Shown here: positions 8,758 through 15,990 of the stretch, piece by piece
Layout: each line of letters opens with the position of its first letter
Numbering within the stretch: position 1 is the stretch's first letter
From: Candidatus Methanofilum arcanum
GTDB lineage: Archaea; Halobacteriota; Methanomicrobia; Methanomicrobiales; Methanospirillaceae
Reading direction: 5' to 3'
Assembly (NCBI GenBank): GCA_031285085.1
Contig: JAITWW010000115.1
Coordinates: forward strand, 1-29,554
Length of the DNA: 29,554 nucleotides
The notes under the pieces: model-generated
Databases searched by the model: none
What the model saw: only the letters and a program-made list of their open reading frames with translations
What the model was told of the DNA's origin: nothing
Translations under genes and position numbers: made by a program

Positions 8758-9119
8758 GAACCCACCTCCGCAGCTTTGAGAAGTATCTCTGACAAGGAAC
8801 AACATCTCTGCTCTTCTTCTGTTATAATGGGAATGATATGACAAAAGATGTACATCGCTTCTTCTTCCTGATCTCGCTCTATTCCACCAGTCTCCATGTT
8901 TTTACGCATGTAATACGCATGATAGCGAGGAGGAATAGCTTCTAAAAGTATCATATCTGCACGGTAAATAAGAGCAGAACGGATAATTTGCTTTGAAACA
9001 CCACTCATACGTGCAAGATCATTCACGACAGCATCATGTCTCCCGCTGATGAGAATGCGATACTTCATAGCTACGAGATCTTTTTCATAATACAAAGAAG
9101 AGGGAAGAGGATCACTCAT
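8754..9119 (-). CDS. ehaM: Eha accessory subunit EhaM (DUF1959-like)
   Basis: A 121-residue soluble protein, without membrane segments, placed immediately before ehaN as EhaM is in Methanothermobacter. The middle (NDLARMSGVSKQIIRSALIY) looks helical and the end is acidic. EhaM proteins belong to the DUF1959 family of unknown function found only with Eha hydrogenases. Assignment rests on position, size and general similarity. Its start overlaps the preceding ABC-like remnant by ATGA, and its stop overlaps ehaN in the same way. Confidence 0.75.
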   Translation of the reverse strand: MSDPLPSSLYYEKDLVAMKYRILISGRHDAVVNDLARMSGVSKQIIRSALIYRADMILLEAIPPRYHAYYMRKNMETGGIERDQEEEAMYIFCHIIPIITEEEQRCCSLSEILLKAAEVGS

Positions 9120-9538
9120 ATTTTTCCCCCTGAAGCAGGATTTGACTTTTTTTGTGAGAGAGTATACATTGCTACATAAGCGTCGTCACGCTTCATCAGA
9201 TCATCGTGGGTGCCAGATTCGATGACCTTTCCATACGTAAGTACATATAAAGAGAAAAATGTCATGAGAATGAAAATAATCCCATAGTTCACAAAAGGAG
9301 AAACCATCGGAAGAGATGTTCCAAGTCTTTCGAATACCGAATAAAAGGGGATCGAATTGGTGCTGACTCCAAACCCTTCTGAAAACATGGGGTACAGCAG
9401 GGCTAGGTTGAATGTTTCAACGAGGCCAATGGTAATAGTGAGGATGAGAAGAAAAAGAGCATGTACTTTAAATCCACGAAGAAAGTACCGCAGCATATCA
9501 AAAAATGAGCTCGTAGGTTCCCGTTCTTTTGTCATCAT
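9116..9538 (-). pseudogene. Internally deleted ABC exporter in the ehaL slot
   Basis: A 140-residue frame that joins the two ends of an MsbA-like ABC exporter. Residues about 1-100 are the start of a transmembrane domain, with a first hydrophobic helix (FKVHALFLLILTITIGLVET) and a second near GIIFILMTFFSLYVL. From about residue 104 it becomes GKVIESGTHDDLMKRDD and AMYTLSQ, the very end of an ATP-binding domain. Everything between is absent: the other membrane helices, Walker A, the signature and Walker B. A full exporter is about 580 residues, so roughly 440 are missing, in frame. It sits where ehaL is expected and overlaps ehaK and ehaM by ATGA at both ends. It cannot be a working transporter. 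Whether the two-helix product serves the hydrogenase is unknown. Confidence 0.7.
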
Positions 9539-9858
9539 ATAGTAAACACTCCAATCAGCACATGATATATACTATATCCAAAAATACCCAGCACAACAAG
9601 CCATATAACCAAAAACTCATACTGCTCAAGTAATACATGGAATCTATCTCGCATGAGAATAATACTGACTCCAGTAAGAAGGATGCCACATATGGCAGAT
9701 AGGAGGACAGAAGACTCAAAAATCCCTTGTACCAACCCAATAATTCCTAAACATGCTACTGTTATGATAAGGCACCATTCAATGAGGCTATGATGTGCTG
9801 CAGTATAGTTTGCATGGTCCATACATTCTTGATGAGATTCGTCTCGACTTTGTGTCAT
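9535..9858 (-). CDS. ehaK: Eha membrane subunit EhaK
   Basis: Small integral membrane protein (107 aa) with three hydrophobic stretches (near WCLIITVACLGIIGLV, VLLSAICGILLTGVSIIL and FLVIWLVVLGIFGYSIY) after a polar, His-rich start. The ATG at 9856-9858 overlaps the ehaJ stop as ATGA; a GTG at 9870 is possible but sits too close to its GGAG. Named from its place between ehaJ and the ehaL/ehaM positions. Its exact role in the membrane arm is not known. Confidence 0.68.
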   Translation of the reverse strand: MTQSRDESHQECMDHANYTAAHHSLIEWCLIITVACLGIIGLVQGIFESSVLLSAICGILLTGVSIILMRDRFHVLLEQYEFLVIWLVVLGIFGYSIYHVLIGVFTI

Positions 9859-10697
9859 ATGAATACCCACACTCCAATAATATAAATGACCAGTATTCCT
9901 GTCATAAGACTCTGCAATGTGACTGCATCATATGGCCCAAGCATAGGGGTGAATGCACAGACAAAGGAGAGAGAGACAAGGACAAGAAACATTAAGAGGA
10001 GAAGTACTGGCCATGAATGCCCTCCTGTGAACAGCAAGACAAATGAGGAGAGGAGAACAACTGTTTTAATGGCAAATCCAATTTCAAGTCCTGCACGCCA
10101 TGATCCAAAGTGCTCAGTTATATTTCCACTCACTAGTTCTTTTGATTCAATAATGGAAAATGGTCCATAATGCATCTTTGAGAGCAAAATAAGGTACATT
10201 GCAATAGCTGCTGGAAATGCATAGATGAGTAGCATACCATGCTCAGATTGCCATGTAATGATCTCTGAAAGCTTCAGGGTGCCAGTAAAAAGATAGATCA
10301 CAACGATTGTTGTGAAAAGGGGAAGCTCTGAGGCTGCTGATATGACGGATCTAATACCACCAAACTTTCCATATGAAGACCCTGATGAAAGGCCAATTCC
10401 ATGTTCTACAACCTTGTGCAGGAGATAAAATACAAACAGGAACAAGACACTTCCACCCACCATGACAACATACAGTGCACCACTCCAGATGGCAATGCAT
10501 AGCAGCACAACCGCGACATAGTGCACTTCAGAAGCAGAGGCAGGAATCCAGCTCTGCTTGAAGGCAAACTTTGCGGTGTGCAAAAGTTCTTGCCAGATTG
10601 GTGGGCCTGGACGCATCTGTATGCGAGCAATAACTTTTCGATGGATGCCGTGAAAGAGGAGGCCAAGGAGTGATGAGGTAATGAGGGCAGTTATCAT
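9855..10697 (-). CDS. ehaJ: Eha membrane subunit EhaJ (NuoH/HycD-like)
   Basis: Integral membrane protein of 280 residues with about eight hydrophobic segments. It belongs to the NuoH/HycD/EchB type that links the hydrogenase module to the ion-translocating arm. Typical features are KVIARIQMRPGPPIWQEL after the first helix, the charged loop with SSYGKFGGIRSVISAASELP, and SIIESKELVSGNITEHFG, which carries conserved acidic residues. Length is normal. It starts 19 bp after ehaI and its stop overlaps ehaK. Role: channel part of the proton or sodium pathway at the membrane interface. Confidence 0.9.
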   Translation of the reverse strand: MITALITSSLLGLLFHGIHRKVIARIQMRPGPPIWQELLHTAKFAFKQSWIPASASEVHYVAVVLLCIAIWSGALYVVMVGGSVLFLFVFYLLHKVVEHGIGLSSGSSYGKFGGIRSVISAASELPLFTTIVVIYLFTGTLKLSEIITWQSEHGMLLIYAFPAAIAMYLILLSKMHYGPFSIIESKELVSGNITEHFGSWRAGLEIGFAIKTVVLLSSFVLLFTGGHSWPVLLLLMFLVLVSLSFVCAFTPMLGPYDAVTLQSLMTGILVIYIIGVWVFI

Positions 10698-10716
10698 GAT
10701 GTGTCTCTTCTTCTAT

Positions 10717-10941
10717 TTAGTACCCCATGAATGGAATGTCTCGTTCTTTTTCTGATGCATTGAGCCATAAAAAGAGGCTCAGGACAAAGCAAGGGAAGAG
10801 TGTAATAGTTATGAGTGCACAAAAGATCTTTGGCAGTGTCCAGAGCCAGGTTGCACATTCGCTCAGTAAAATAGTACTTGCACAGAAAAATGTGATAGTC
10901 TTGTACTCTGACTTTTTGGTATGGTCTCTTATTGCAGTCAT
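10717..10941 (-). CDS. ehaI: Eha small membrane subunit EhaI
   Basis: A 74-residue protein with two hydrophobic helices separated by a short loop, ending KERDIPFMGY. The ATG at 10939-10941 is set by a clear GGAGAT eight bases upstream; an earlier ATG at 10977 lacks a ribosome site. Size and order (after ehaH, before ehaJ) match EhaI, the DUF2104-type subunit. Function in the complex is not defined. A 59-bp gap separates it from ehaH, the longest within the eha block, and no promoter is evident there. Confidence 0.75.
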   Translation of the reverse strand: MTAIRDHTKKSEYKTITFFCASTILLSECATWLWTLPKIFCALITITLFPCFVLSLFLWLNASEKERDIPFMGY

Positions 10942-11000
10942 CTTCCATATCTCCTTTTGATGCTTTGTTGTGTTCACTATTGTTTCGCTATCACTAACCG

Positions 11001-11678
11001 TTATATTGTTAGTACAATTTCAATAACCCGTAAGAATACCAATACTGGAATCAAACAGACATTTAAGATGTACGGAGCTCCCTGTGCACGGGCAATATCA
11101 GCCTTTAAAATATAAAAAGGAGCCATGCCTTCCCCCATGACGCCAACAATAAGAAGGAGCTTTGCAATGAGAGGAGCAGTAACAGCTGCGCCAAGTGCAC
11201 GTGCAGCTGATAGTTCAAAAATGGAAAGGGTTCCTGTTGTTGCTGCAATGAGAGCTGCACCTCCAAAAAGGGGAACCCCTGCTATCATAATAACAATGCC
11301 ATACTCATAGGCAGCCTGAAGCACATATTTATTCTTTACCCCTGAAACAATACCAATACAGCAGATCCCAACCAAGGAGGAGAAAAGGGTGAAGTTAAAA
11401 ATATCACCAGTTACAGATGCACCCATGGCAGCAAGACCGCATGCAATTGCCATAAACCGTTGAAATCGCATCTGGTCAAGAGGTATCTCTTTGAGATAGT
11501 AGCCATCTGTACCAAATGCGGTATCAACATATCGTTCTGGTCGAGAGATTATGGCAAGTATGGTGAAGATAACAGCAAATGAGAAGAGGAGGAGGGTGTA
11601 CGGACTCAGGTACCATACAATGTCAGCAAATGGAATGGTTGCAAGGAGGGTTTCACCACCGAATAGAGTGTTAGACAT
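11001..11678 (-). CDS. ehaH: Eha membrane subunit EhaH (short antiporter-like)
   Basis: Polytopic membrane protein (225 aa) resembling a shortened NuoN/Mrp-antiporter subunit. The middle helices contain TGDIFNFTLFSSLVGICCIG and the later part LLLIVGVMGEGMAPFYILKADIARA, the kind of lysine- and glycine-bearing helices used for ion movement. The ATG at 11676-11678 is preceded by a G-rich ribosome site and overlaps the ehaG stop by 8 bp. Length agrees with EhaH rather than with full antiporter subunits of about 450 residues, so this is the family norm and not a truncation. Confidence 0.85.
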   Translation of the reverse strand: MSNTLFGGETLLATIPFADIVWYLSPYTLLLFSFAVIFTILAIISRPERYVDTAFGTDGYYLKEIPLDQMRFQRFMAIACGLAAMGASVTGDIFNFTLFSSLVGICCIGIVSGVKNKYVLQAAYEYGIVIMIAGVPLFGGAALIAATTGTLSIFELSAARALGAAVTAPLIAKLLLIVGVMGEGMAPFYILKADIARAQGAPYILNVCLIPVLVFLRVIEIVLTI

Positions 11679-12294
11679 GGCGTTCCCCCTGCATCGTACC
11701 AATGAGTGAAAGTTTTGCAGCCACTTTTACCAAAACTGCGGTCGCAGAGAGCATGATGGCAAAGAACCAATAGTCTGGTAAAATGAAGTATACCAAAAAG
11801 GAAACAACCCACAATGCCCAGGCATAGCCACTAATGGTTTCAATAAGAGTGAAACGTTCATGATGCCCAAGACCAATTAGGTAAAACAGGATGCCAACTG
11901 CTGCAACAACTCCTCCTAAGAATCCAGACAGGATAATACCAATGAGTACGAGTGCTGCTGTGTAATAAGGGGGAGCACTCTTCATGACCTCAAGCTGAGG
12001 GCGAATGTGGTATCCTACATTGGTGTACAGCTTTTCTTTTACAATATAGATCTCTGATATCACAAGTAGTTCAGATATACCAACAACCATACCAGGCAGT
12101 ATTAATGCTTCTGCAAGATCGGTTGCGAGAAGTGCAATGATCGCAAGTACAAGTATCTCGAACAGATCAGTGAGTAGCAGACGGTGAAGGTCATTTTTTT
12201 CTCGGAAAAGAGAATAACCAGCAATCAAAAAAATGGCAAAGACTGCTCCAAGTGCAAAAGGATAGATCTGCACATAGGTCTCAAGCTCAATCAT
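11671..12294 (-). CDS. ehaG: Eha membrane subunit EhaG
   Basis: Integral membrane protein of 207 residues with six to seven hydrophobic stretches. Notable is the segment LATDLAEALILPGMVVGISE, which carries acidic residues inside a hydrophobic context, as expected for an ion-path subunit. Size and place match EhaG (DUF2105). It starts six bases after the ehaF stop and ends overlapping ehaH. Confidence 0.82.
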   Translation of the reverse strand: MIELETYVQIYPFALGAVFAIFLIAGYSLFREKNDLHRLLLTDLFEILVLAIIALLATDLAEALILPGMVVGISELLVISEIYIVKEKLYTNVGYHIRPQLEVMKSAPPYYTAALVLIGIILSGFLGGVVAAVGILFYLIGLGHHERFTLIETISGYAWALWVVSFLVYFILPDYWFFAIMLSATAVLVKVAAKLSLIGTMQGERHV

Positions 12295-12300
12295 ATGTAT

Positions 12301-12804
12301 CTATGGTTCCTCCCTTTTTCGAAATAAAAACGAAGCTATTGCAAAGGAAACAAAGAGAATACTTGTCTCAATAATGGTGTCAAAACCTCGCGTATAGTAG
12401 AGAATCTCATCGATAATACCACCAGGGTGTGCTGCAATTACTGTTCCAAGATAGAGATTTACCTCTTTAAACCAGACAGAGAGAGGAGTTAAGTAACTGG
12501 TTACATACCCAATAGCAGCTGCATTTTCAGGGTATTGTGCAACAATCTCTGCTGCAACAAATGGTGCACCTCCACGATCATAGGGATTAAGAGGGCTTGT
12601 TGGATCAATCGTTTTTGGGTAAAGTTGAGAGGTATTATATTGAATCGTTGGGAGGGTAAAGAGTCCAATCAGCATGATTACCGTCAATGCCAAAGCATAT
12701 GCAGGTGCCATGTTCATGATATCAGATGTCCAGCGAGAGATACTCGAAATCCACGTCCCTTTTCCCTCGTTGAGTTTATCTCCAGGATCTGTAAAACGTC
12801 TCAT
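12301..12804 (-). CDS. ehaF: Eha membrane subunit EhaF
   Basis: A 167-residue protein with one helix near residue 40, a long polar stretch outside the membrane (with LYPKTIDPTSPLNPYDRGGA), a helix-rich middle and a final helix (TSILFVSFAIASFLF). The loop ending HPGGIIDEILYYTRGFDTIIE is reminiscent of the C-terminal part of MrpA/MbhE-type subunits. Size and order match EhaF (DUF2106). The start overlaps ehaE (ATGA). Confidence 0.8.
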   Translation of the reverse strand: MRRFTDPGDKLNEGKGTWISSISRWTSDIMNMAPAYALALTVIMLIGLFTLPTIQYNTSQLYPKTIDPTSPLNPYDRGGAPFVAAEIVAQYPENAAAIGYVTSYLTPLSVWFKEVNLYLGTVIAAHPGGIIDEILYYTRGFDTIIETSILFVSFAIASFLFRKREEP

Positions 12805-13046
12805 GATGCACCTGTTCGTTCTAGTACTCTCATGAAAACAAATACCGCGACACCATTCACTGCAACAAAGGTAGCAAGTGCAATGGTCTGATCAAGGGCA
12901 AGCATGATTAAAAGAAGACCAAATGATGGGATTTCTATATGTATCAGTCTTGTGAGATACCGTCTATCACGAGGAAATGCCGTAGCAAGCACTCCAATAA
13001 AGAGAATAATAAAACCAAGCAAAAACATCATCTCTGCAGTGGTCAT
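12801..13046 (-). CDS. ehaE: Eha small membrane subunit EhaE
   Basis: An 81-residue protein with three hydrophobic helices, the first two separated by a basic loop (PRDRRYLTRL). The size resembles the small Mrp/Mbh subunits and it lies where EhaE (DUF2107) is expected. GAGGAAGT precedes the ATG, which overlaps the ehaD stop. The stop overlaps ehaF. Confidence 0.78.
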   Translation of the reverse strand: MTTAEMMFLLGFIILFIGVLATAFPRDRRYLTRLIHIEIPSFGLLLIMLALDQTIALATFVAVNGVAVFVFMRVLERTGAS

Positions 13047-13297
13047 ACTTCCTCCTGCAGCTCGGCCTCTGCTTTTCCCTCTCTAATCAAGAGTGTGAGA
13101 AGAAGTGCAGCGAAAGGTGAAACGAGAGCAATAATAATAGCAACATCAAGGTACCCGGTACTAATAAGGGGAGGCATGATACCTCCTGTTATCACACCCA
13201 CACCTATGAGTTTTTCATAATGGCTGTACCAATACCAGGTGAGCAGGGAGCCAATCAGAATGATAAGGGCACAGAGTAAAAACATGATCTGATCCAT
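13043..13297 (-). CDS. ehaD: Eha small membrane subunit EhaD
   Basis: An 84-residue membrane protein from the ATG at 13295-13297, five bases after the ehaC stop. Earlier in-frame starts would overlap ehaC and add residues that read poorly. Three hydrophobic stretches, the middle one glycine-rich (LIGVGVITGGIMPPL), and a charged tail (REGKAEAELQEEV). Size and order match EhaD (DUF2108). Confidence 0.75.
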   Translation of the reverse strand: MDQIMFLLCALIILIGSLLTWYWYSHYEKLIGVGVITGGIMPPLISTGYLDVAIIIALVSPFAALLLTLLIREGKAEAELQEEV

Positions 13298-13301
13298 TAT
13301 C

Positions 13302-13547
13302 TCATTCCCCGCCATTCCTTTGAGCATACGCACTAGCCAGTGCATTGGATTCAAGAGTATTTCCAATAAGGAATACACATGTTGCAATGAGGGTCAGAAT
13401 GTCAGGAAAGATCATTACAAACGATCCTGAGATGGCAAATCCAAATATATTTAAGTAAAGGAGCTTTCGCATGACTTCTGGCTCAAATATCAGCCGAATC
13501 ACTGAATAAAGAGCCATGATAAGACATATATAAATTGCAGTTTCCAT
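13302..13547 (-). CDS. ehaC: Eha small membrane subunit EhaC
   Basis: An 81-residue protein with three hydrophobic helices, ending in a polar segment (NTLESNALASAYAQRNGGE). Size and order match EhaC (DUF2109). Its ATG directly follows the TAG of the preceding gene (TAGATG), so translation is probably coupled. Confidence 0.75.
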   Translation of the reverse strand: METAIYICLIMALYSVIRLIFEPEVMRKLLYLNIFGFAISGSFVMIFPDILTLIATCVFLIGNTLESNALASAYAQRNGGE

Positions 13548-14066
13548 CTACTTCTTTCCTTCCATTCTGTTTCCTTTGCGAAGCAGCCAAAGTGCACCAA
13601 GTCCACGACTTGCATGAGTAGGGGAAATTCCTTGTATGATGACAATATTAATAATCATGGCAGCAATCCAGTCGGATGGATGAAAACCAATATATGTACT
13701 TGCTGTGATGAGGAGGGTTGCAAGTACTGTCCCAGTAGTACCTGCATATCCATCATCATGGCATATCTTGTTTCCAAGATACACAAACACTGCTGCTATA
13801 AGGCCACCAGGAATTCCTGCAACGTAGACTCCACAAGCAGCAAGTAAGGTTCCAGCAGATGCGTCAGGGGAGCAGACAAAATTAGCCATCATCGTGCTTC
13901 CTGCCTTATCTCCTCCATGACGGGTGATTGCTTTTCTGATCTCAGCAACCCCACGAACTGATTCTGATGTTGGAAGGTTAAATATAAGATCAACACTCAC
14001 AAAGAGGATAAAGCTCATAACGACGGCTGCTGCGATATGAATGAGTTGCGCTTCAATAGAGTTCAT
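13548..14066 (-). CDS. Eha membrane subunit, EhaA/EhaB position
   Basis: First gene of the operon, a 172-residue membrane protein. A helix at the N-terminus is followed by a basic, polar stretch (SVRGVAEIRKAITRHGGDKAG), then several glycine- and alanine-rich helices including GYAGTTGTVLATLLITASTY. In Methanothermobacter the operon begins with two membrane proteins, EhaA and EhaB. Only one is here, and its size is closer to EhaB. It is therefore either EhaB with ehaA lost or moved, or a diverged EhaA. No clear Shine-Dalgarno precedes the ATG, which suggests a short leader or leaderless start. Confidence 0.62.
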   Translation of the reverse strand: MNSIEAQLIHIAAAVVMSFILFVSVDLIFNLPTSESVRGVAEIRKAITRHGGDKAGSTMMANFVCSPDASAGTLLAACGVYVAGIPGGLIAAVFVYLGNKICHDDGYAGTTGTVLATLLITASTYIGFHPSDWIAAMIINIVIIQGISPTHASRGLGALWLLRKGNRMEGKK

Positions 14067-14109
14067 TACTGTTCAGCTGCTTTTCTCGTGTTATATTTTT
14101 GTTACTTAT

Positions 14110-14122
14110 TTTGTTATAAAGG
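14110..14122 (-). promoter_or_regulatory. Candidate TATA box of the eha-fwd operon
   Basis: On the minus strand AAACCTTTATAAC lies about 50 bases upstream of the first eha gene, in a very AT-rich stretch. Placing initiation about 25 bases downstream gives a leader of roughly 25 bases. No other convincing promoter is seen inside the operon, so this may drive all genes down to fwdC. Confidence 0.45.
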
Positions 14123-14224
14123 TTTGTATATTTTTATTTTATAACATACATTATTTTATTTGAATTTATGTGTACTCCCATTTGTGAACTTACTCTTTTT
14201 CATGAACAATAAGATAAAAACAGT

Positions 14225-14248
14225 GGTGCTATAGTTGGTGCTATAGTT
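14225..14248. repeat. Perfect tandem 12-bp repeat in the divergent promoter region
   Basis: GGTGCTATAGTT occurs twice head to tail with no mismatch. It lies about 15 bases before the candidate TATA of the sulfite reductase-like gene and about 160 bases before the eha start. The place fits an activator or repressor site, but no regulator is identified. Confidence 0.7.
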
Positions 14249-14259
14249 CCAATATTGAT

Positions 14260-14270
14260 AGCTTTATGTA
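14260..14270 (+). promoter_or_regulatory. Candidate TATA box, sulfite reductase-like gene
   Basis: AGCTTTATGTA is centred about 26 bases before the ATG at 14292, and there is no ribosome-binding site before that ATG. This spacing would place transcription start at the start codon, the pattern of a leaderless archaeal mRNA. Confidence 0.4.
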
Positions 14271-14291
14271 CGATGTTGTAAGCATTCATGT

Positions 14292-15176
14292 ATGCGACGT
14301 ATTCCTCTTCTCGAAAAAGGTGGTATAATTACCGGTTGTTTTTCTGATTATTGCACAGTTCGACTTCGCATTCCTGCTGGAGTTGTCACGCCTGACCAGC
14401 TCGCAGGAGTCTGTGAGATTGCAAAAAGATATGGCGCCGATACTCTGCACCTCACGACCCGGCAAACAATCGAGATCCCACACATTGACCCAGATCAGGT
14501 CCCCGAACTCGTCGCTGATCTGGAACAAAATAATACCCCTCTCGGCGCAGAACGTGCCGAAGTTGTAAATATCACAGCATGCCCTGGCACTGATCGCTGC
14601 AAGCTTGCTCAAATTGAGACCATTAAACTTGCAAGGGCAATTGATGAAAAGCATTTTGGAAAGGAGATGCCATGCAAGATACGTATTGCTATCGCAGGGT
14701 GCCCAAACTCTTGTGTGAGTTCAAGTCTCAATGAGATTGGTATTGTTGGGGTCGTCACACCTATCAGAGAACCAGGAACATGTACAGGATGCGGGACATG
14801 CGTACAGTACTGTCATGAAAATGCAATTTCCATAAAAAACGGAACAATCAGACTGAATACAGATTTATGTTCACATTGCGGTATGTGTATTTTCTCATGC
14901 CCATTCCATATCATACAAGCAGAAGATCCTGGATACTACATTACTGTTGGTGGTCGAAGAGGAAGGCATCCAAAGTTTGGGCGTGACCTTGTTGTTTTGC
15001 GTGGGGCAGAGAATGTACTTACTGTTGTTGATGATATCATAAACTGGATTTATCGCCAAGCTTGGAGTGGCAAACTCCTCACATATCAGATGGATGAGAT
15101 CGGATTTGATGAGCTGAGAGAAAAGATTATTGCCTCACTTCCAGAGGATTGCATTATTGAGTGGAAGAAAAGATAA
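14292..15176 (+). CDS. Small sulfite/nitrite reductase-like siroheme protein with ferredoxin domain
   Basis: A 294-residue protein of the dissimilatory sulfite reductase-like group of methanogens (Dsr-LP). The N-terminal half has TTRQTIEIP and the siroheme/[4Fe-4S] ligands ACPGTDRC (C97, C103) and GCPNSC (C137, C141), which bridge the coupled cluster. A ferredoxin insert follows with CTGCGTCVQYC (C164-C174) and CSHCGMCIFSC (C193-C203), then the returning reductase fold. It is much shorter than full DsrA/DsrB, as is usual for the group. Proposed roles in methanogens include sulfite handling and assimilatory or siroheme-linked redox chemistry; none is proven for this one. It is divergent from the eha operon and on its own. 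An alternative in-frame start upstream is not seen. Confidence 0.87.
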   Translation: MRRIPLLEKGGIITGCFSDYCTVRLRIPAGVVTPDQLAGVCEIAKRYGADTLHLTTRQTIEIPHIDPDQVPELVADLEQNNTPLGAERAEVVNITACPGTDRCKLAQIETIKLARAIDEKHFGKEMPCKIRIAIAGCPNSCVSSSLNEIGIVGVVTPIREPGTCTGCGTCVQYCHENAISIKNGTIRLNTDLCSHCGMCIFSCPFHIIQAEDPGYYITVGGRRGRHPKFGRDLVVLRGAENVLTVVDDIINWIYRQAWSGKLLTYQMDEIGFDELREKIIASLPEDCIIEWKKR

Positions 15177-15208
15177 AACCAACATCCCGCCAGCACAAGA
15201 AAACAATG

Positions 15209-15227
15209 TTTATTTCTCCTTTTTTTC
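15209..15227 (+). terminator. T-rich terminator candidate after the sulfite reductase-like gene
   Basis: About 30 bases after the TAA there is a T-rich stretch (TTTATTTCTCC followed by seven or eight T). Archaeal RNA polymerase terminates at such runs. It lies at the convergent end with the ABC ATPase gene, whose last codons it touches. Confidence 0.4.
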
Positions 15228-15990
15228 AATCTTTCCATTGAGAAAGCATTACATTCATCCACCCATAGACATCCATCATATAGATATCATTCAAATACTC
15301 TTTCGTGAGCACCTCATGAGGTGAACCAAGTGCTACCACCTTTCCTTTATGTAAAAGAAGAACTCGTGTCCCATAATATTTTGCAAGGCTTAGATCATGC
15401 ACCACAGAGATAACACAGCGCCCAGTACGCATAATCCAATCACGAATCAACTCAAATATTTGCTTTTGATACACAAGATCAAGATGATTCGTTGGTTCAT
15501 CTAAGACGAGCAGTTTTGGATCCTGGGCAAAAAGCTGTGCTAAGAATGTTCGCTGCAACTCTCCACCAGACAAAGTAAGAACTGACTGATCCCGTGCAGC
15601 ATACATCCCTGTCAATTCGAGTGCATATCTCACCTTCTCTTCATCCTCATCAGAGAATGCTGAGAACAACCCCTTTGAGTATGCATACCTTCCAAGCCTC
15701 ACAACCTCTTCTACGGTAAATGAATACCCAACCATGTGATCCTGCATAAGCACGCCAATCTGCTTTGCAAGATCTGTTGAAGTATAGGTAGAGATATCTC
15801 GCCCTTCAAAACAAACAGTTCCGGTATAGGGAGCACCACGAGTAATGGCATGTATCGTTGTGCTTTTTCCAGACCCATTTGGCCCAACAATCATGACCCA
15901 CTCATATTCCTCGACAGAAAAGGAGATGGACTCAATAATAGAAAGAGAACCATAGCTCACCGATACATCCCTTACATCCAATACACTCAT
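15226..15990 (-). CDS. ABC transporter ATP-binding protein, FecE/BtuD type
   Basis: ATPase of a metal-chelate or corrinoid importer (254 aa). Walker A is GPNGSGKST (36-44), the Q-loop glutamine is Q83 (LMQD), the signature LSGGELQR begins at 140, Walker B LLVLDEP is at 160-166 and the switch histidine is H198. It powers the FecCD-type permease directly upstream, whose stop it overlaps by 4 bp. The substrate could be ferric siderophore, heme, molybdate-like anion or cobalamin. The sequence does not decide, and no riboswitch or metal box is seen nearby. Confidence 0.9.
   Translation of the reverse strand: MSVLDVRDVSVSYGSLSIIESISFSVEEYEWVMIVGPNGSGKSTTIHAITRGAPYTGTVCFEGRDISTYTSTDLAKQIGVLMQDHMVGYSFTVEEVVRLGRYAYSKGLFSAFSDEDEEKVRYALELTGMYAARDQSVLTLSGGELQRTFLAQLFAQDPKLLVLDEPTNHLDLVYQKQIFELIRDWIMRTGRCVISVVHDLSLAKYYGTRVLLLHKGKVVALGSPHEVLTKEYLNDIYMMDVYGWMNVMLSQWKD

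Noticed and set aside
8296..8844. A longer 179-residue start for the hydrogenase small subunit
   Set aside because: The extra N-terminal residues lie over ehaM and lack family similarity. The ATG at 8757 has GGAGGTG at ideal spacing and an ATGA overlap.
10694..10948. An 84-codon frame overlapping the EhaI gene in another frame
   Set aside because: The frame at 10717-10941 has a strong ribosome-binding site and hydrophobic helices fitting EhaI. The other frame is rich in scattered Cys/His and has no such support.
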